46,339 nt of DNA, taken from contig JAFGFM010000134.1 of assembly GCA_016931115.1 (NCBI GenBank), positions 1 through 46,339 on the forward strand, written 5' to 3'. Positions 27,122 to 35,835 of this stretch are shown in pieces; positions within the stretch are counted from its first letter, which is position 1; each line of letters opens with the position of its first letter. Source of the DNA: Deltaproteobacteria bacterium. Lineage in GTDB: Bacteria; Desulfobacterota; DSM-4660; Desulfatiglandales; HGW-15. Below the pieces are notes generated by a model, which saw only the letters and a list, made by a program, of their open reading frames with translations, ran no database searches and had not been told where the DNA came from. A program made the translations under genes and the position numbers.

Positions 27122-27423
27122 GTCTTTTCCTGTTCAATAATATGAATCTGTAATACCAGAATCCCGCATTCAGCAAAAGATAAAATAAACACCCTATATA
27201 ACAAGGCAACCACAGGGCATTAAATGATTGTTGTTTAACCTCTAACGGGTTTAATTATAATACACCGTTTAAGGTAGCCTTTAACAGGTGAATTCTATTG
27301 ACATTTTCTGCTCTTATTTCTAAACAGTTATAATATTTTAGAAATATTAAAGACATTAACAGTGCCTGAATTATTAATATCGCTCAAGGCGGATAAGTTC
27401 CGGTTAAACGAACACGGGTAAAA

Positions 27424-28704
27424 ATGGACGAGAACTCAGTAGACAGAAGTTTTTCAGAGAGCCTTGCAGGCATAAAAAATATCGGCAGGTATGAAATAGT
27501 CTCAAAACTTGGCCGGGGCGGTTCAGGTATTGTGTTCCTGGCAAAAGACCCCTATATAAAAAGAAAGGTTGCAATCAAGGTTGCCCAGACTACAACAGAC
27601 AGGTCAAGGGAGAAATTTCTTGTTGAGGCACAGTCAGCAGGTCAGTTCAGCCACCCGAACATAGTATCTATCTATGATGTGGGTGTGCAGGCAGATTTCT
27701 GCTACATTGCGATGGAGTATATTGATGGGCATACCCTTAACAGATACTGTGACAAAAACAATCTCCTTCCCCTTCAAAAAGTCATTGAGATCATATTGAG
27801 CGTATGCAGCGCCCTTGACTACAGCCACAGGATGGGGATCATCCACAGGGATATTAAACCCGCCAATATTATGCTCGACGAAGAGGGTTTAACCAAGATC
27901 ACCGATTTCGGGGTTGCCCAGATGATAGAGGATATACCTTCAGCCGGTTTTTTTGGCACCCCGAGCTATATGTCACCTGAACAGGTCAAGGAATCTGCAA
28001 TCGGTTTTCAGAGCGATATCTTTTCAGTTGGCTGTGTATTGTATGAACTCCTTTCCGGGGAGCAGGCATTCCCGGGTGATAATAATTTTTCTATTATCTA
28101 CAAGATAATTAATACAGAGCCTCAGCCCATAAATTCTGTAAGAGGTGACCTTCCTGAGATAATAGGTGATATAGTAAAAAAGGCGATCGCAAAGGAGACT
28201 GGCGCAAGGTATCAGACATGCACTGAACTTGCCTATGACCTGAGGATTTCATTGAGGGGTATATCAGGCTCTGCAGTAAGCAGTGACAAGATAAAGGATG
28301 TGGCTGATTACATATCACATCTTAAATTTTTTAAGAGCTTCCCCCATGACGAGGTAAAAGAGATAGTTGCACTGAGTCAGATACTCAAGGTAGAAAACGG
28401 AAAAAGGATAGTCTCTGAAGGGGAGATAGATGATACATTTTATATACTGATGAGCGGCAGGGCCGGTGTCAGGAAAAAAAGCAACCTTATAGCCACAATT
28501 AATACTGGCGACTGTATTGGTGAGATGGCCCTTATAGGAAGCCAGAAGAGGATTGCAGATGTTACAGCTGAAACAGACTGCATCCTGTTAAAGATCAGTG
28601 CATCACTGCTTGATAATGCCTCCGATTCCCTGAAACACCTCTTTTTTAAAAACTTTGCTGTAACACTGGTTCAGAGATTATCCACATCCTCCAGAAATAG
28701 ATAG
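27424..28704 (+). CDS. Hanks-type Ser/Thr protein kinase with C-terminal cNMP-binding domain
   Basis: This 426-residue protein has a complete protein kinase domain (about 22-285): LGRGGSGIVFLA loop, K52 in VAIKVAQ, catalytic D143 in HRDIKPANIM, D161 of DFG, and GTPSYMSPEQ in the activation segment. A cyclic-nucleotide-binding domain follows (about 300-420), with cassette IGEMALIGSQKRIADVTA retaining the glutamate and arginine that contact the cyclic phosphate. No membrane segment is present, so it is cytoplasmic. A cNMP-regulated kinase is the simplest reading. The 302 bases upstream contain no gene. Confidence 0.92.
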   Translation: MDENSVDRSFSESLAGIKNIGRYEIVSKLGRGGSGIVFLAKDPYIKRKVAIKVAQTTTDRSREKFLVEAQSAGQFSHPNIVSIYDVGVQADFCYIAMEYIDGHTLNRYCDKNNLLPLQKVIEIILSVCSALDYSHRMGIIHRDIKPANIMLDEEGLTKITDFGVAQMIEDIPSAGFFGTPSYMSPEQVKESAIGFQSDIFSVGCVLYELLSGEQAFPGDNNFSIIYKIINTEPQPINSVRGDLPEIIGDIVKKAIAKETGARYQTCTELAYDLRISLRGISGSAVSSDKIKDVADYISHLKFFKSFPHDEVKEIVALSQILKVENGKRIVSEGEIDDTFYILMSGRAGVRKKSNLIATINTGDCIGEMALIGSQKRIADVTAETDCILLKISASLLDNASDSLKHLFFKNFAVTLVQRLSTSSRNR

Positions 28705-28706
28705 AA

Positions 28707-30521
28707 TCACAGATCAGTAATATTCTTATCTGTAAATCTTTCATACTGTTTTCTATAGTATGGATTGCTTCTATCAAGCAATATTGCCTCTTCTATTATT
28801 TTCACAGCCATCTCTCTTTTACCTATTAGAAAGCAGGCCTCTGCAAGGGTATCAAGGAATACTGGCGACCTTTCCAGCGCGACAGCCTCATTTGCCAGTT
28901 CAAAGCCCCTTTTTATATCATCAGCTTCAGGATTTTCTAAGGTAAGAAGCAGCCATGCAAGGTTGTTGAGGGCAGTAGCCTGCTTCCTGTCCAGGACAAG
29001 TATTTTTTCATATATTTCCTTTGCCTCAGTAAATTTTTCCATCTCATGATATGCCATTGCAAGGCTCATCATAAGATCAATATCCCCTGGTTTTTCATTT
29101 GCCTCATTTTTTATCATGCTTGTGATAAGGTTGTTTGTAATATATCTTTTTATCGGGGTTATGAAAAACAGGGAGGAAACCATGAAAATACCTGCGATAA
29201 ACAGGATACAGGCGGATACAACAAGCCTTCTGTGTCTTTTTATCAGGCCGGGGTTTTCTTTGCTTTTTAACAAAAATTCCACCCTCTGTCTGATACTGAA
29301 GTGGTGCCAGCTCGGCAGATCCCTTATCCGCCCGCTTAAAAGGGCTATCTTTTCAAGTGAGTTTATTATAGGTTCAGGGTCATTAAGCGTGACCGCAGCA
29401 TAGGCATCAGCCTCTCTTTCAAAGTGGCGCATGAAAAATCCCATGATAAACCTGAAATATATGATCAGGCCCAGGACTACAGGAAGAACAAAAAGGAGCA
29501 TCTGCAAATTTTCAGGCATGCTGTGTGATGAAACCTTTGAAATCAGGTATCCAATAAAAATGGAATAATAGTCTGAATCAATAAGCCCCATAACAAGTAT
29601 GAAAAAACCGATAAACAACAATGAGAGCTTTACCTGGTGTTTAAATTTTGCATGCCCTGCCTCATGGGCCATTACTGCATTCAGTTCAGATGGTGTAAGT
29701 ATATTCATAAGCGAATCGGTAATCATGATATACCTGTATCCGGGTATAATTCCCATTATCCCTGCGGTCATCATCTTTCCTTCAAGGATCGGCCAGTTTA
29801 CAATATCCCTGTATTTAAAACCCAGTTGCCGTAAAAAAACCCTTATGCCCTCTGCCTTAAATGAATCGGGCAAAGGTTTGCAGCCCCAGAAATACTTTAT
29901 TACAACAGGTATAAAAATCATGATTATGATTAAAAAGAAGACCAGAAAGATTATCTGACCTGCGGGCCTTTCAAGAAATATTTTTAGCCCCTGCCAGGGA
30001 CTGTAGTTAATAAGGTCAGTAACAATGGAGAGCATTAACCACGGGAATAAAACAGGGATATTAAACCTGATATTTCCTGTGATAAAACCCCTCCTGCCAA
30101 TATCTGTACCAAAAATTTTATTATAGGCAGGATGGGCAAAATACCACATGGTGCCTAAATAGATGATAAAGATGATTAATGCAGAAAGGCCCTGGAAAAT
30201 GTATATTTGGCCGGCAAAGGGTATTACCTCTATCAACCCTTTCAGGTTAAATGAAAAGAGGTCAATGGTGAACAGAATAATGGCTGATAAAGAGAGCTTA
30301 AAAACAAGCCTGGAATATATAGCCGCATAGCCTGATGCATAACCCCTTTCATATAACCTGATGAGGCGTCTGAAACCCACCCTGCACATAAAGGCATATA
30401 GTGCCCAGAAAAGGGCTATCATTGATATGCTGTATAACAGGGACCCGGATATGTCCCTGTCATAAAGACTCATATTAAATAAAAGGAGAACAATAATAAA
30501 ATAGATTATATTATTGAACAT
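28707..30521 (-). CDS. M48-family membrane metallopeptidase with C-terminal TPRs
   Basis: This 604-residue protein has several membrane helices and an M48 (HtpX/Ste24-like) peptidase core with the zinc motif H286-E-A-G-H290 (VMAHEAGHAKFKHQ) and a downstream glutamate in READAYAAV. The C-terminal 110 residues form TPR-like repeats (MEKFTEAKEIYEKILVLDRKQATALNNLAWLL). M48 enzymes take part in membrane protein quality control. It starts 6 bases after the RNase G/E stop with an AGAGGGT site, so the two genes are coupled. Confidence 0.9.
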   Translation of the reverse strand: MFNNIIYFIIVLLLFNMSLYDRDISGSLLYSISMIALFWALYAFMCRVGFRRLIRLYERGYASGYAAIYSRLVFKLSLSAIILFTIDLFSFNLKGLIEVIPFAGQIYIFQGLSALIIFIIYLGTMWYFAHPAYNKIFGTDIGRRGFITGNIRFNIPVLFPWLMLSIVTDLINYSPWQGLKIFLERPAGQIIFLVFFLIIIMIFIPVVIKYFWGCKPLPDSFKAEGIRVFLRQLGFKYRDIVNWPILEGKMMTAGIMGIIPGYRYIMITDSLMNILTPSELNAVMAHEAGHAKFKHQVKLSLLFIGFFILVMGLIDSDYYSIFIGYLISKVSSHSMPENLQMLLFVLPVVLGLIIYFRFIMGFFMRHFEREADAYAAVTLNDPEPIINSLEKIALLSGRIRDLPSWHHFSIRQRVEFLLKSKENPGLIKRHRRLVVSACILFIAGIFMVSSLFFITPIKRYITNNLITSMIKNEANEKPGDIDLMMSLAMAYHEMEKFTEAKEIYEKILVLDRKQATALNNLAWLLLTLENPEADDIKRGFELANEAVALERSPVFLDTLAEACFLIGKREMAVKIIEEAILLDRSNPYYRKQYERFTDKNITDL

Positions 30522-30526
30522 ACCCT

Positions 30527-32026
30527 CTATTTATTTCCATTATCGTCAGTCTTGAATTCCAGGTTTCCACCACCGGGCGGCAGGGTTATGTCACCCTTTA
30601 TCTGGATAGATACATTGTGCCTCTCTTCAAGCTCCACCAGTTCATGTCTCTTTTTATTGAGGATATAGTCTGCCACCTCCAAAGGAAGGGTTGCTGTTAC
30701 AGTTGCAATATCACCCTTTGATATGCCTTTCTGTATCCGTCTCATAAATGAAAGGGCGGCTGCACCTGGGCCTATTACTGTACCCCTGCCCTGGCAGTGA
30801 TCGCATATAACATAGGTCTTTGATTCAATGGAGGGTCTTAACCTCTGGCGTGAAAGTTCAAGGAGCCCGAACTTTGAAATAGGGGCCACATCGGTCTTTG
30901 CCCTGTCTTTTTTAAGCTCTTCACGCAGGGTCTTTTCAATGGCCCTTATATGTTTTTTATCGCGCATGTCTATAAAATCTATAACCACCAGACCGCCAAG
31001 GTCGCGTAACCTGAGCTGCCTTGAAGCCTCTACTGCCGCCTCAAGATTGGTGCTGAAGGCCATGCTTTCTACATCCTTGCTGCTTTTTGCCCTGCCTGAG
31101 TTTACATCTATGGCAATTAATGCCTCTGTAGGGCCAAAGACAATTGACCCCCCTGATTTGAGTTTCACGTTGTTCAGATAAATACTTTCAATCTGCTCTT
31201 CAATGCCGTAGTTATCAAAAATGGGGCGGTTTTCCTTGTAGAGTTTAACCTTGCTGGAATCCCTTGGAGAAAAAATCCTCATGTATTCCTTTATCTTGGA
31301 ATAGGTTTCCTTGTCATCCACTATGACCTCTGAAACCTCACTGTTATAATAATCCCTGAGGGTCCTGAGGCAAAGGTCATCCTCCTTGTGTACAAGGGTA
31401 TATGGAGGGAGCTTTGCTACATCCTTCTTGATATTTTTCCAGAGCCTCAACAACCTGTTAAGGTCCTTTGATAGGTCTTTTTTGCTCTGCCCTTCAGCAA
31501 CTGTTCTTATGATATAGCCCACACCTTCAGGGTATTTCATATTATTCATTATTTCCTTGAGGCGGTTTCTCTCCTCTTCGCTCTCTATCTTCTTGGATAC
31601 GCCATTTATTGTACGACCCGGGGTCAAAACAACATATCTTCCGGCAAGGGAGATATATGTGGTGAGATGGGCGCCCTTTTTACCGGGCATATCCTTTAAC
31701 ACCTCAACAAGAAGCTCCTGCCCCTTGTCTATAACCTTTTCAATGGGGGGGTAAGGGCGATCCCTGCTTGTTTCAACTGCCTCATTGTAATATTCCGGGT
31801 GAATGGAGTCTATTGGTAGAAAACCATTCTTATCAGCCCCAAAATTGACAAAACAGGCCTGGAGGCTAGGCTCTATACGTTCAACCACACCTTTATAGAC
31901 ATTACCCTCCATCTGCTCGCCGCTTATGGTATCAATATGAAACCCTTCAAGCATACCATCAGAAACAAAGGCGATACGGAGCTCTTCTGACTCAACCGCA
32001 TTGATCAACATAATTTCTTTTTTCAT
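30527..32026 (-). CDS. rng: Ribonuclease G/E family endoribonuclease
   Basis: Start chosen at 32026, where AGGAAGAG precedes ATG; in-frame codons upstream lack this. The product of about 499 residues has an N-terminal S1 RNA-binding domain (GNVYKGVVERIEPSLQACFVNFGADKNGFLP), the catalytic DNase I-like part with metal aspartates in ALIAIDVNSGRAKSS and VVIDFIDM, and the zinc-link CDHCQGRG near the C-terminus. It lacks the long scaffold tail of RNase E, so RNase G type is likely. It processes rRNA and mRNA. Next gene is the M48 peptidase. Confidence 0.92.
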   Translation of the reverse strand: MKKEIMLINAVESEELRIAFVSDGMLEGFHIDTISGEQMEGNVYKGVVERIEPSLQACFVNFGADKNGFLPIDSIHPEYYNEAVETSRDRPYPPIEKVIDKGQELLVEVLKDMPGKKGAHLTTYISLAGRYVVLTPGRTINGVSKKIESEEERNRLKEIMNNMKYPEGVGYIIRTVAEGQSKKDLSKDLNRLLRLWKNIKKDVAKLPPYTLVHKEDDLCLRTLRDYYNSEVSEVIVDDKETYSKIKEYMRIFSPRDSSKVKLYKENRPIFDNYGIEEQIESIYLNNVKLKSGGSIVFGPTEALIAIDVNSGRAKSSKDVESMAFSTNLEAAVEASRQLRLRDLGGLVVIDFIDMRDKKHIRAIEKTLREELKKDRAKTDVAPISKFGLLELSRQRLRPSIESKTYVICDHCQGRGTVIGPGAAALSFMRRIQKGISKGDIATVTATLPLEVADYILNKKRHELVELEERHNVSIQIKGDITLPPGGGNLEFKTDDNGNK

Positions 32027-32178
32027 AAATTTTCTCTTCCTGTATATTTTAATAAACAGCAATCATATTGCTGTAATTTTCTTTATTAGATACCATCATT
32101 TGAGTTAATTTTAAACACTGCTATCTGGTTTAAACCTAAAAGTCAATATTCGTCAGCCAGGGTTTTATCAGGTGTCTG

Positions 32179-32931
32179 TTAATGTCTCCTGTTAATCACA
32201 CTTGCCGCATACCCCGCACCGAATCCATTATCAATATTAACTACAGTAACGCCTGATGCGCATGAATTAAGCATGCCCAGAAGCGCGGATATACCCCCGA
32301 AACTTGCCCCGTATCCAATGCTTGTGGGTACAGCGATCACAGGTTTATCAACAAGGCCGCCTATCACGCTCGGAAGCGCCCCCTCCATGCCTGCAACAAC
32401 AATCAGCACCTCTGCACTGAAAATTGTCTCCTTCCTCGCAAGTATACGATGAAGGCCTGCCACGCCAATATCGTTTATTGTCTCTACCCTGTTTCCCATA
32501 AATTCTGCTGTAACTGCCGCCTCTTCAGCAACAGGTATATCAGATGTACCAGCGCATATCACAAGGATGGTGCCACGCCCTGTGATCTCAACAGGCTTTT
32601 TTGTCAGCATAAGGACCTTTGATCTTTCATGGTATTGGCTTAAAGGAAATTCCCTCACGATCTTCTCAGCCTTCTCGCCAGAAAGCCTTGTAACAAGAAT
32701 GCGCTCATCCTTTTCATACATCCGCTTCATTATAGATATAATATCTTCAGCCCTTTTCCCCTGTCCGAATATCACCTCAGGTGTGCCCTTCCTGAGTTCC
32801 CTGTGATGATCTATATTTGCAATACCAATATCCTCAAATGGCAGGGTTTTAAGGCTCTCCATTACCTCTTCAACTGTAAGATTATTATCCCTGAGATCGA
32901 TCAGAAGTTCTTCAAGTTTTTTTTTGTTCAA
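32179..32931 (-). CDS. larB: Nickel-pincer cofactor biosynthesis protein LarB
   Basis: This 250-residue protein is LarB-type: an N-terminal helical part, TPEVIFGQGKRAEDI, then the PurE-like (AIR carboxylase) domain with VICAGTSDIPVAEEAAVTAEFMG and GGLVDKPVIAVPTSIGYGASFGGISALLGMLNSCASGV. LarB carboxylates and hydrolyses nicotinic acid adenine dinucleotide in the first step to the nickel-pincer cofactor. The start codon is TTG with AGGAAA five bases upstream. A LarA-like enzyme is encoded 15 kb away; larC and larE are not in the window. Confidence 0.9.
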   Translation of the reverse strand: MNKKKLEELLIDLRDNNLTVEEVMESLKTLPFEDIGIANIDHHRELRKGTPEVIFGQGKRAEDIISIMKRMYEKDERILVTRLSGEKAEKIVREFPLSQYHERSKVLMLTKKPVEITGRGTILVICAGTSDIPVAEEAAVTAEFMGNRVETINDIGVAGLHRILARKETIFSAEVLIVVAGMEGALPSVIGGLVDKPVIAVPTSIGYGASFGGISALLGMLNSCASGVTVVNIDNGFGAGYAASVINRRH

Positions 32932-33303
32932 AGAGATTTCCTTTCTGGAATATCTATTATTTTAATCATAAGCACTGTTTTGATTATATAACTTCCTGCG
33001 GTTCGGCTACACTATATACCATATGAATGGTCGTTTTGATACAATCTTATTATGTTTTCCATATTTTCCATCGAAAATTACTAAATTTTACAATAAATTA
33101 CAACTCCTTTATTCAACTTACCGGAAATATGCGGCTTTTATTTTTTTCTTCATTAAAATCAAGGTTATTAATGATTGATTAATAATAAACAAACAGCTAT
33201 TATCCGAACAATCCAAATAAAAAGTTATACTTAAAATAGAAACCATACAAATTCCGGCTCATCTTTGTGTATAACATTCAAAATGTAAAGAAAGCCGGAT
33301 CAA
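32932..33303. other. AT-rich gene-free boundary of the accessory island
   Basis: No gene was found. The stretch is markedly AT-rich relative to the left flank and ends in a hairpin, with arms CCGGCT (33254-33259) and AGCCGG (33293-33298) and an inner ACATT-CAA-AATGT (33274-33286), a few bases before the first cassette gene. No integron integrase gene or attI site was recognised here. Confidence 0.5.
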
Positions 33304-33615
33304 GTGAATAAATTGTTAACGGCAATGAAGATAATAGAGCAAAAACAACTAAAAGTGGACGACGAGTTGCTTTCTATTTGTAATAAAATACATGCGGAAG
33401 GAAAGTCCGATGAAGAATGGGCTGAAATAGAGTCATGTGATATGTTCCAGAGCCCAAAGTATTGCGGTGGTTATGATGCTACAGAGCAGGGCTTTTGGTT
33501 CAGTTACTATGATCAAAATAAAAAAGAGTGGTGGTTTGAAATAACAACTGAATCGCTTAATAAAATCATAAAAGGGGAATTACAATATTTGGATCTATAT
33601 GAACCAAATAATTAA
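33304..33615 (+). CDS. Cassette-borne protein of unknown function
   Basis: This 103-residue acidic protein was not recognised. The frame opens with GTG at 33304; ATG at 33325 is an alternative start. Neither has a strong ribosome binding site, and a hairpin ends 5 bases before the GTG. The product contains aromatic-rich stretches (QGFWFSYYDQNKKEWWFEI) and two cysteines, and no signal peptide or membrane segment. An attC-like palindrome begins 15 bases after its stop, so it reads as an integron cassette gene. Codon use is more AT-rich than in the flanking chromosome. Confidence 0.6.
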   Translation: MNKLLTAMKIIEQKQLKVDDELLSICNKIHAEGKSDEEWAEIESCDMFQSPKYCGGYDATEQGFWFSYYDQNKKEWWFEITTESLNKIIKGELQYLDLYEPNN

Positions 33616-33630
33616 GGCAGTTAATAAACA

Positions 33631-33695
33631 AATTAACAAGACCGCGGAGGCTCCATTTTGTTTTTCGCGAAGCATCACGGCGCGGCTTGTTATTT
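33631..33695 (+). other. attC-like recombination site 1
   Basis: Imperfect palindrome. AACAAG-A-CCGCG (from 33635) pairs with CGCGG-CTTGTT (ends 33691), leaving one unpaired A. The outer ends read TTAAC and GTTATT, the AAC/GTT triplets that define attC core sites. It lies just after the first cassette gene and before the second. Confidence 0.5.
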
Positions 33696-33716
33696 GAGGG
33701 TTATTTTTCAAAAACT

Positions 33717-34394
33717 ATGGACTTTAACCACTTAATAAGCAAACAAGAACTTCAAAAACCAATTAGCACAGACAAAGCTTTCAAATGGGTTGAGTCCTTG
33801 CTTAATAGGTTTCTTGAATCCGAGGATTCAAAAAGATTTCTAAGGCTTAAAAATGGAGTTACCCAAGAACTAATTGATGAACTTTATCCGCTAGGGAAGT
33901 ATTCAAAAAATTATTACAATAATCCTGATATTTTTTTGAAATATTACCCTGGATCAGAAAAATCTTTTGATGCTGATTTTATTGATGGTAAGGGAAATTT
34001 AATTGAAAAAGTAGAAGTTACCATGGCCATTGATGGTCAGCAACAACGAATACAATCGGAAGCGATTAATGAATTTGGGCATTCACCTGTTTATCAAACT
34101 CCTAATTATACTGGGAATAGAAGAAACAGAGTTTTAAAAGAGACAGAATCAACCACCATTAGCTCTGATAAAATATTTGAAATACAAACCAAAAGAATCC
34201 AGGAGGCTTATAGGAAAAAACATACGAACATAATAAAATATCCCAACATGACCTTATTAATAGGTGTTGACATTCCATTGTTTATGGAATGGGAATATGA
34301 GAGGATTATTAGTCAATTTGAAATGCTAGAAAACAGTTTTGAAAGTATTAAATGCGTTAATGTGTCAAGTGATCACTGTTGGGTATTAAAATAA
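33717..34394 (+). CDS. Cassette-borne protein of unknown function
   Basis: This 225-residue protein starts at ATG 33717; a TTG-initiated extension of ten codons from 33687 would run into the attC-like site and is less likely. It was not recognised. The centre, DADFIDGKGNLIEKVEVTMAIDGQQQR, has an acidic residue followed by E-x-E at a spacing that loosely recalls a PD-(D/E)xK nuclease core, but this is only a resemblance. No membrane segment is visible. The stop codon TAA lies inside the left core of the next attC-like site, as is usual for integron cassettes. Confidence 0.65.
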   Translation: MDFNHLISKQELQKPISTDKAFKWVESLLNRFLESEDSKRFLRLKNGVTQELIDELYPLGKYSKNYYNNPDIFLKYYPGSEKSFDADFIDGKGNLIEKVEVTMAIDGQQQRIQSEAINEFGHSPVYQTPNYTGNRRNRVLKETESTTISSDKIFEIQTKRIQEAYRKKHTNIIKYPNMTLLIGVDIPLFMEWEYERIISQFEMLENSFESIKCVNVSSDHCWVLK

Positions 34395-34521
34395 CAATCG
34401 CATCTACAAGGACCGTGCTATTTTTTCGCCTTTTTTGAAGTATATGCCAACTCAGTAATATCGTACCTTAAACATGCTAAGTTGGTGTGCACCGCACGGC
34501 CTGTAATGCAGCGCGTTACAT
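34389..34521 (+). other. attC-like recombination site 2
   Basis: Long imperfect palindrome. TAAC...GCAT..ACA-GG-CCGTGC on the left (34392-34418) pairs with GCACGG-CC-TGT-ATGC...GTTA on the right (34494-34518), with A34409 and A34412 unpaired. The left begins TAACAATC and the right ends GCGTTA, the form known from classical attC sites. It overlaps the stop codon of the preceding gene. Confidence 0.6.
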
Positions 34522-34556
34522 TTCAGAATTCCATGCAATGAAGAAAGGAGAACACT

Positions 34557-35240
34557 ATGATTTGGTGGTTAATAGGTGGTATTATATTGTTTTTTATTCT
34601 TCGGTCTTTTTGGAAAACACACACTCATCCTGCTCACATTCTCGACAGGCAAGCTATCAATATGAATTGGGACCTGTGTGAAACAATAAAAGATGAACAG
34701 GGATATCGCAATACTTGTTTCTGTAGAGACGGTATTAAAGTGATGATATCTTTTTCCGAAAAAAATATACATCTAATTCATCCGAAACAAAATAAAACAT
34801 TTAATGATTTTATAGAACTCGAAAGGTTTCTTACAAAAAAAGACATTTCAAACTCCACAAATGAAACTGGAAATAATGTATCAAAGTGTCTCAACGAAAT
34901 GATGCAGATTAAAAAAGAGATTAATGTTCTTGCATTTGTTGAGGTTGAAAGCGCTGTGAAAGAATTAATAAAAGATACAGATAAAACAAATTATTCAATT
35001 GATGTTGATGGCCTAAGTCCCAGAACTCTGGTGTTTTTATTAATTACTAATGTAATACAAACCCTTTTACCTACAGGGCAATACCATATATACAGAGGCA
35101 CATTAAACAAGCAGGGAAATGCGCTTCTAACTCTATGGGATAAAGCTACAAACGAATTACAAAATCTTAATTATTATACTGAAAAAGAAGCTCAGGAAGA
35201 CAAAACTTGGATAAGAACAAAAATCGAAGCTGTCGGGTAG
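34557..35240 (+). CDS. Cassette-borne single-pass membrane protein of unknown function
   Basis: This 227-residue protein has one N-terminal membrane helix (about residues 2-17, IWWLIGGIILFFILR) and a cytoplasmic or periplasmic soluble part that was not recognised. A good AAAGGAG site precedes the ATG, about 40 bases after the attC-like crossover point, as in many cassettes. The soluble part holds a CETI...CFC cysteine pair near residues 40-60 and an alpha-helical C-terminal half. attC-like site 3 starts 34 bases after the stop. The function is unknown. Confidence 0.65.
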   Translation: MIWWLIGGIILFFILRSFWKTHTHPAHILDRQAINMNWDLCETIKDEQGYRNTCFCRDGIKVMISFSEKNIHLIHPKQNKTFNDFIELERFLTKKDISNSTNETGNNVSKCLNEMMQIKKEINVLAFVEVESAVKELIKDTDKTNYSIDVDGLSPRTLVFLLITNVIQTLLPTGQYHIYRGTLNKQGNALLTLWDKATNELQNLNYYTEKEAQEDKTWIRTKIEAVG

Positions 35241-35274
35241 CCTACACTCCATTTTTTTGTCTTCAAGCCTTGAA

Positions 35275-35335
35275 ATGTAACATAAGCATTCAGTGGAGCG
35301 CAAAAAGCGTACCCCACTGATGCCAGGCGTTGGTG
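35275..35335 (+). other. attC-like recombination site 3
   Basis: A 61-base imperfect palindrome of canonical size. AAC...GCAT-T-CAGTGG (35279-35296) pairs with CCACTG-ATGC...GTT (35313-35331), with one unpaired T in the left arm as in known attC sites. Outer cores read ATGTAAC and GTTGGTG. The central loop holds a small GCGC-AAAAA-GCGT hairpin. This is the clearest of the three. Confidence 0.65.
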
Positions 35336-35572
35336 TGCTGGAAAGTAAAAAGAATAAAATGTCATATTGGTAAATGAAGGAAGTTGCAAGTTACATGTAA
35401 CTCAAGGGCGAGAGAATGATTCAAAATATTTTCAGGAGGAAAAACAAGGCCAGTAAATAAATCCGGATATCTCTATTACTTGATATTTCTTTGAAAATAA
35501 AATTAAAAAAACGTAGTATTCAAAAGCATCAAATCTTTATAAGTCAGTAAATGAAAATAAGGAGCATTGTTG
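35336..35572. other. Gene-free stretch between attC-like site 3 and the small membrane gene
   Basis: AT-rich. Only very short frames occur (for example a 13-codon one at 35416), and none is supported. Confidence 0.4.
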
Positions 35573-35787
35573 ATGAAAAAATGGAAGTGGCCGATTTCTG
35601 ACGGAACTGTGGGTTTTATAAATAGCCTAATATTTGTTTCTATTATAATAATTATTGATATTTTAATAATATGCTGCCCGTTTCCATTGGCTCATGGTTT
35701 ACCGCAATAGGTTTTGATAATATTTATGAGCATGATCATATGATGTACAAAGTAAAGAAGTTGTTAAAAATTAAAGAAAGGGGTTAA
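35573..35787 (+). pseudogene. Small membrane protein disrupted by a frameshift
   Basis: ATG 35573, with AAGGAG nine bases upstream, opens a 45-codon frame encoding a charged start (MKKWKWPIS) and one membrane helix (about residues 15-33, IICC at the end), closing at TAG 35708. At PFP near 35680 the sense continues in another frame (GSWFTAIGFDNIYEHDHMMYKVKKLLKIKERG) up to TAA 35787. A single lost base would join the two into a protein of about 71 residues. Either the gene is broken or a sequencing error is present. It was not recognised. Confidence 0.5.
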
Positions 35788-35835
35788 AGTATAACTGAAC
35801 CACTCAATTCAACAGACTGTTTAACTGCACTGCTG

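Noticed and set aside
27298-27334. TTGACA and TATAAT upstream of the Ser/Thr kinase gene
   Set aside because: The spacing is 25 bases, too long for a sigma-70 promoter.
34446-34490. Smaller palindrome CCAACTCAG...CTAAGTTGG as the real attC site 2
   Set aside because: It shares GTTGGTGTGC with attC-like site 3, but its arms are short and it lies inside the longer palindrome that starts at the stop codon, which fits cassette structure better. It remains a possible alternative.
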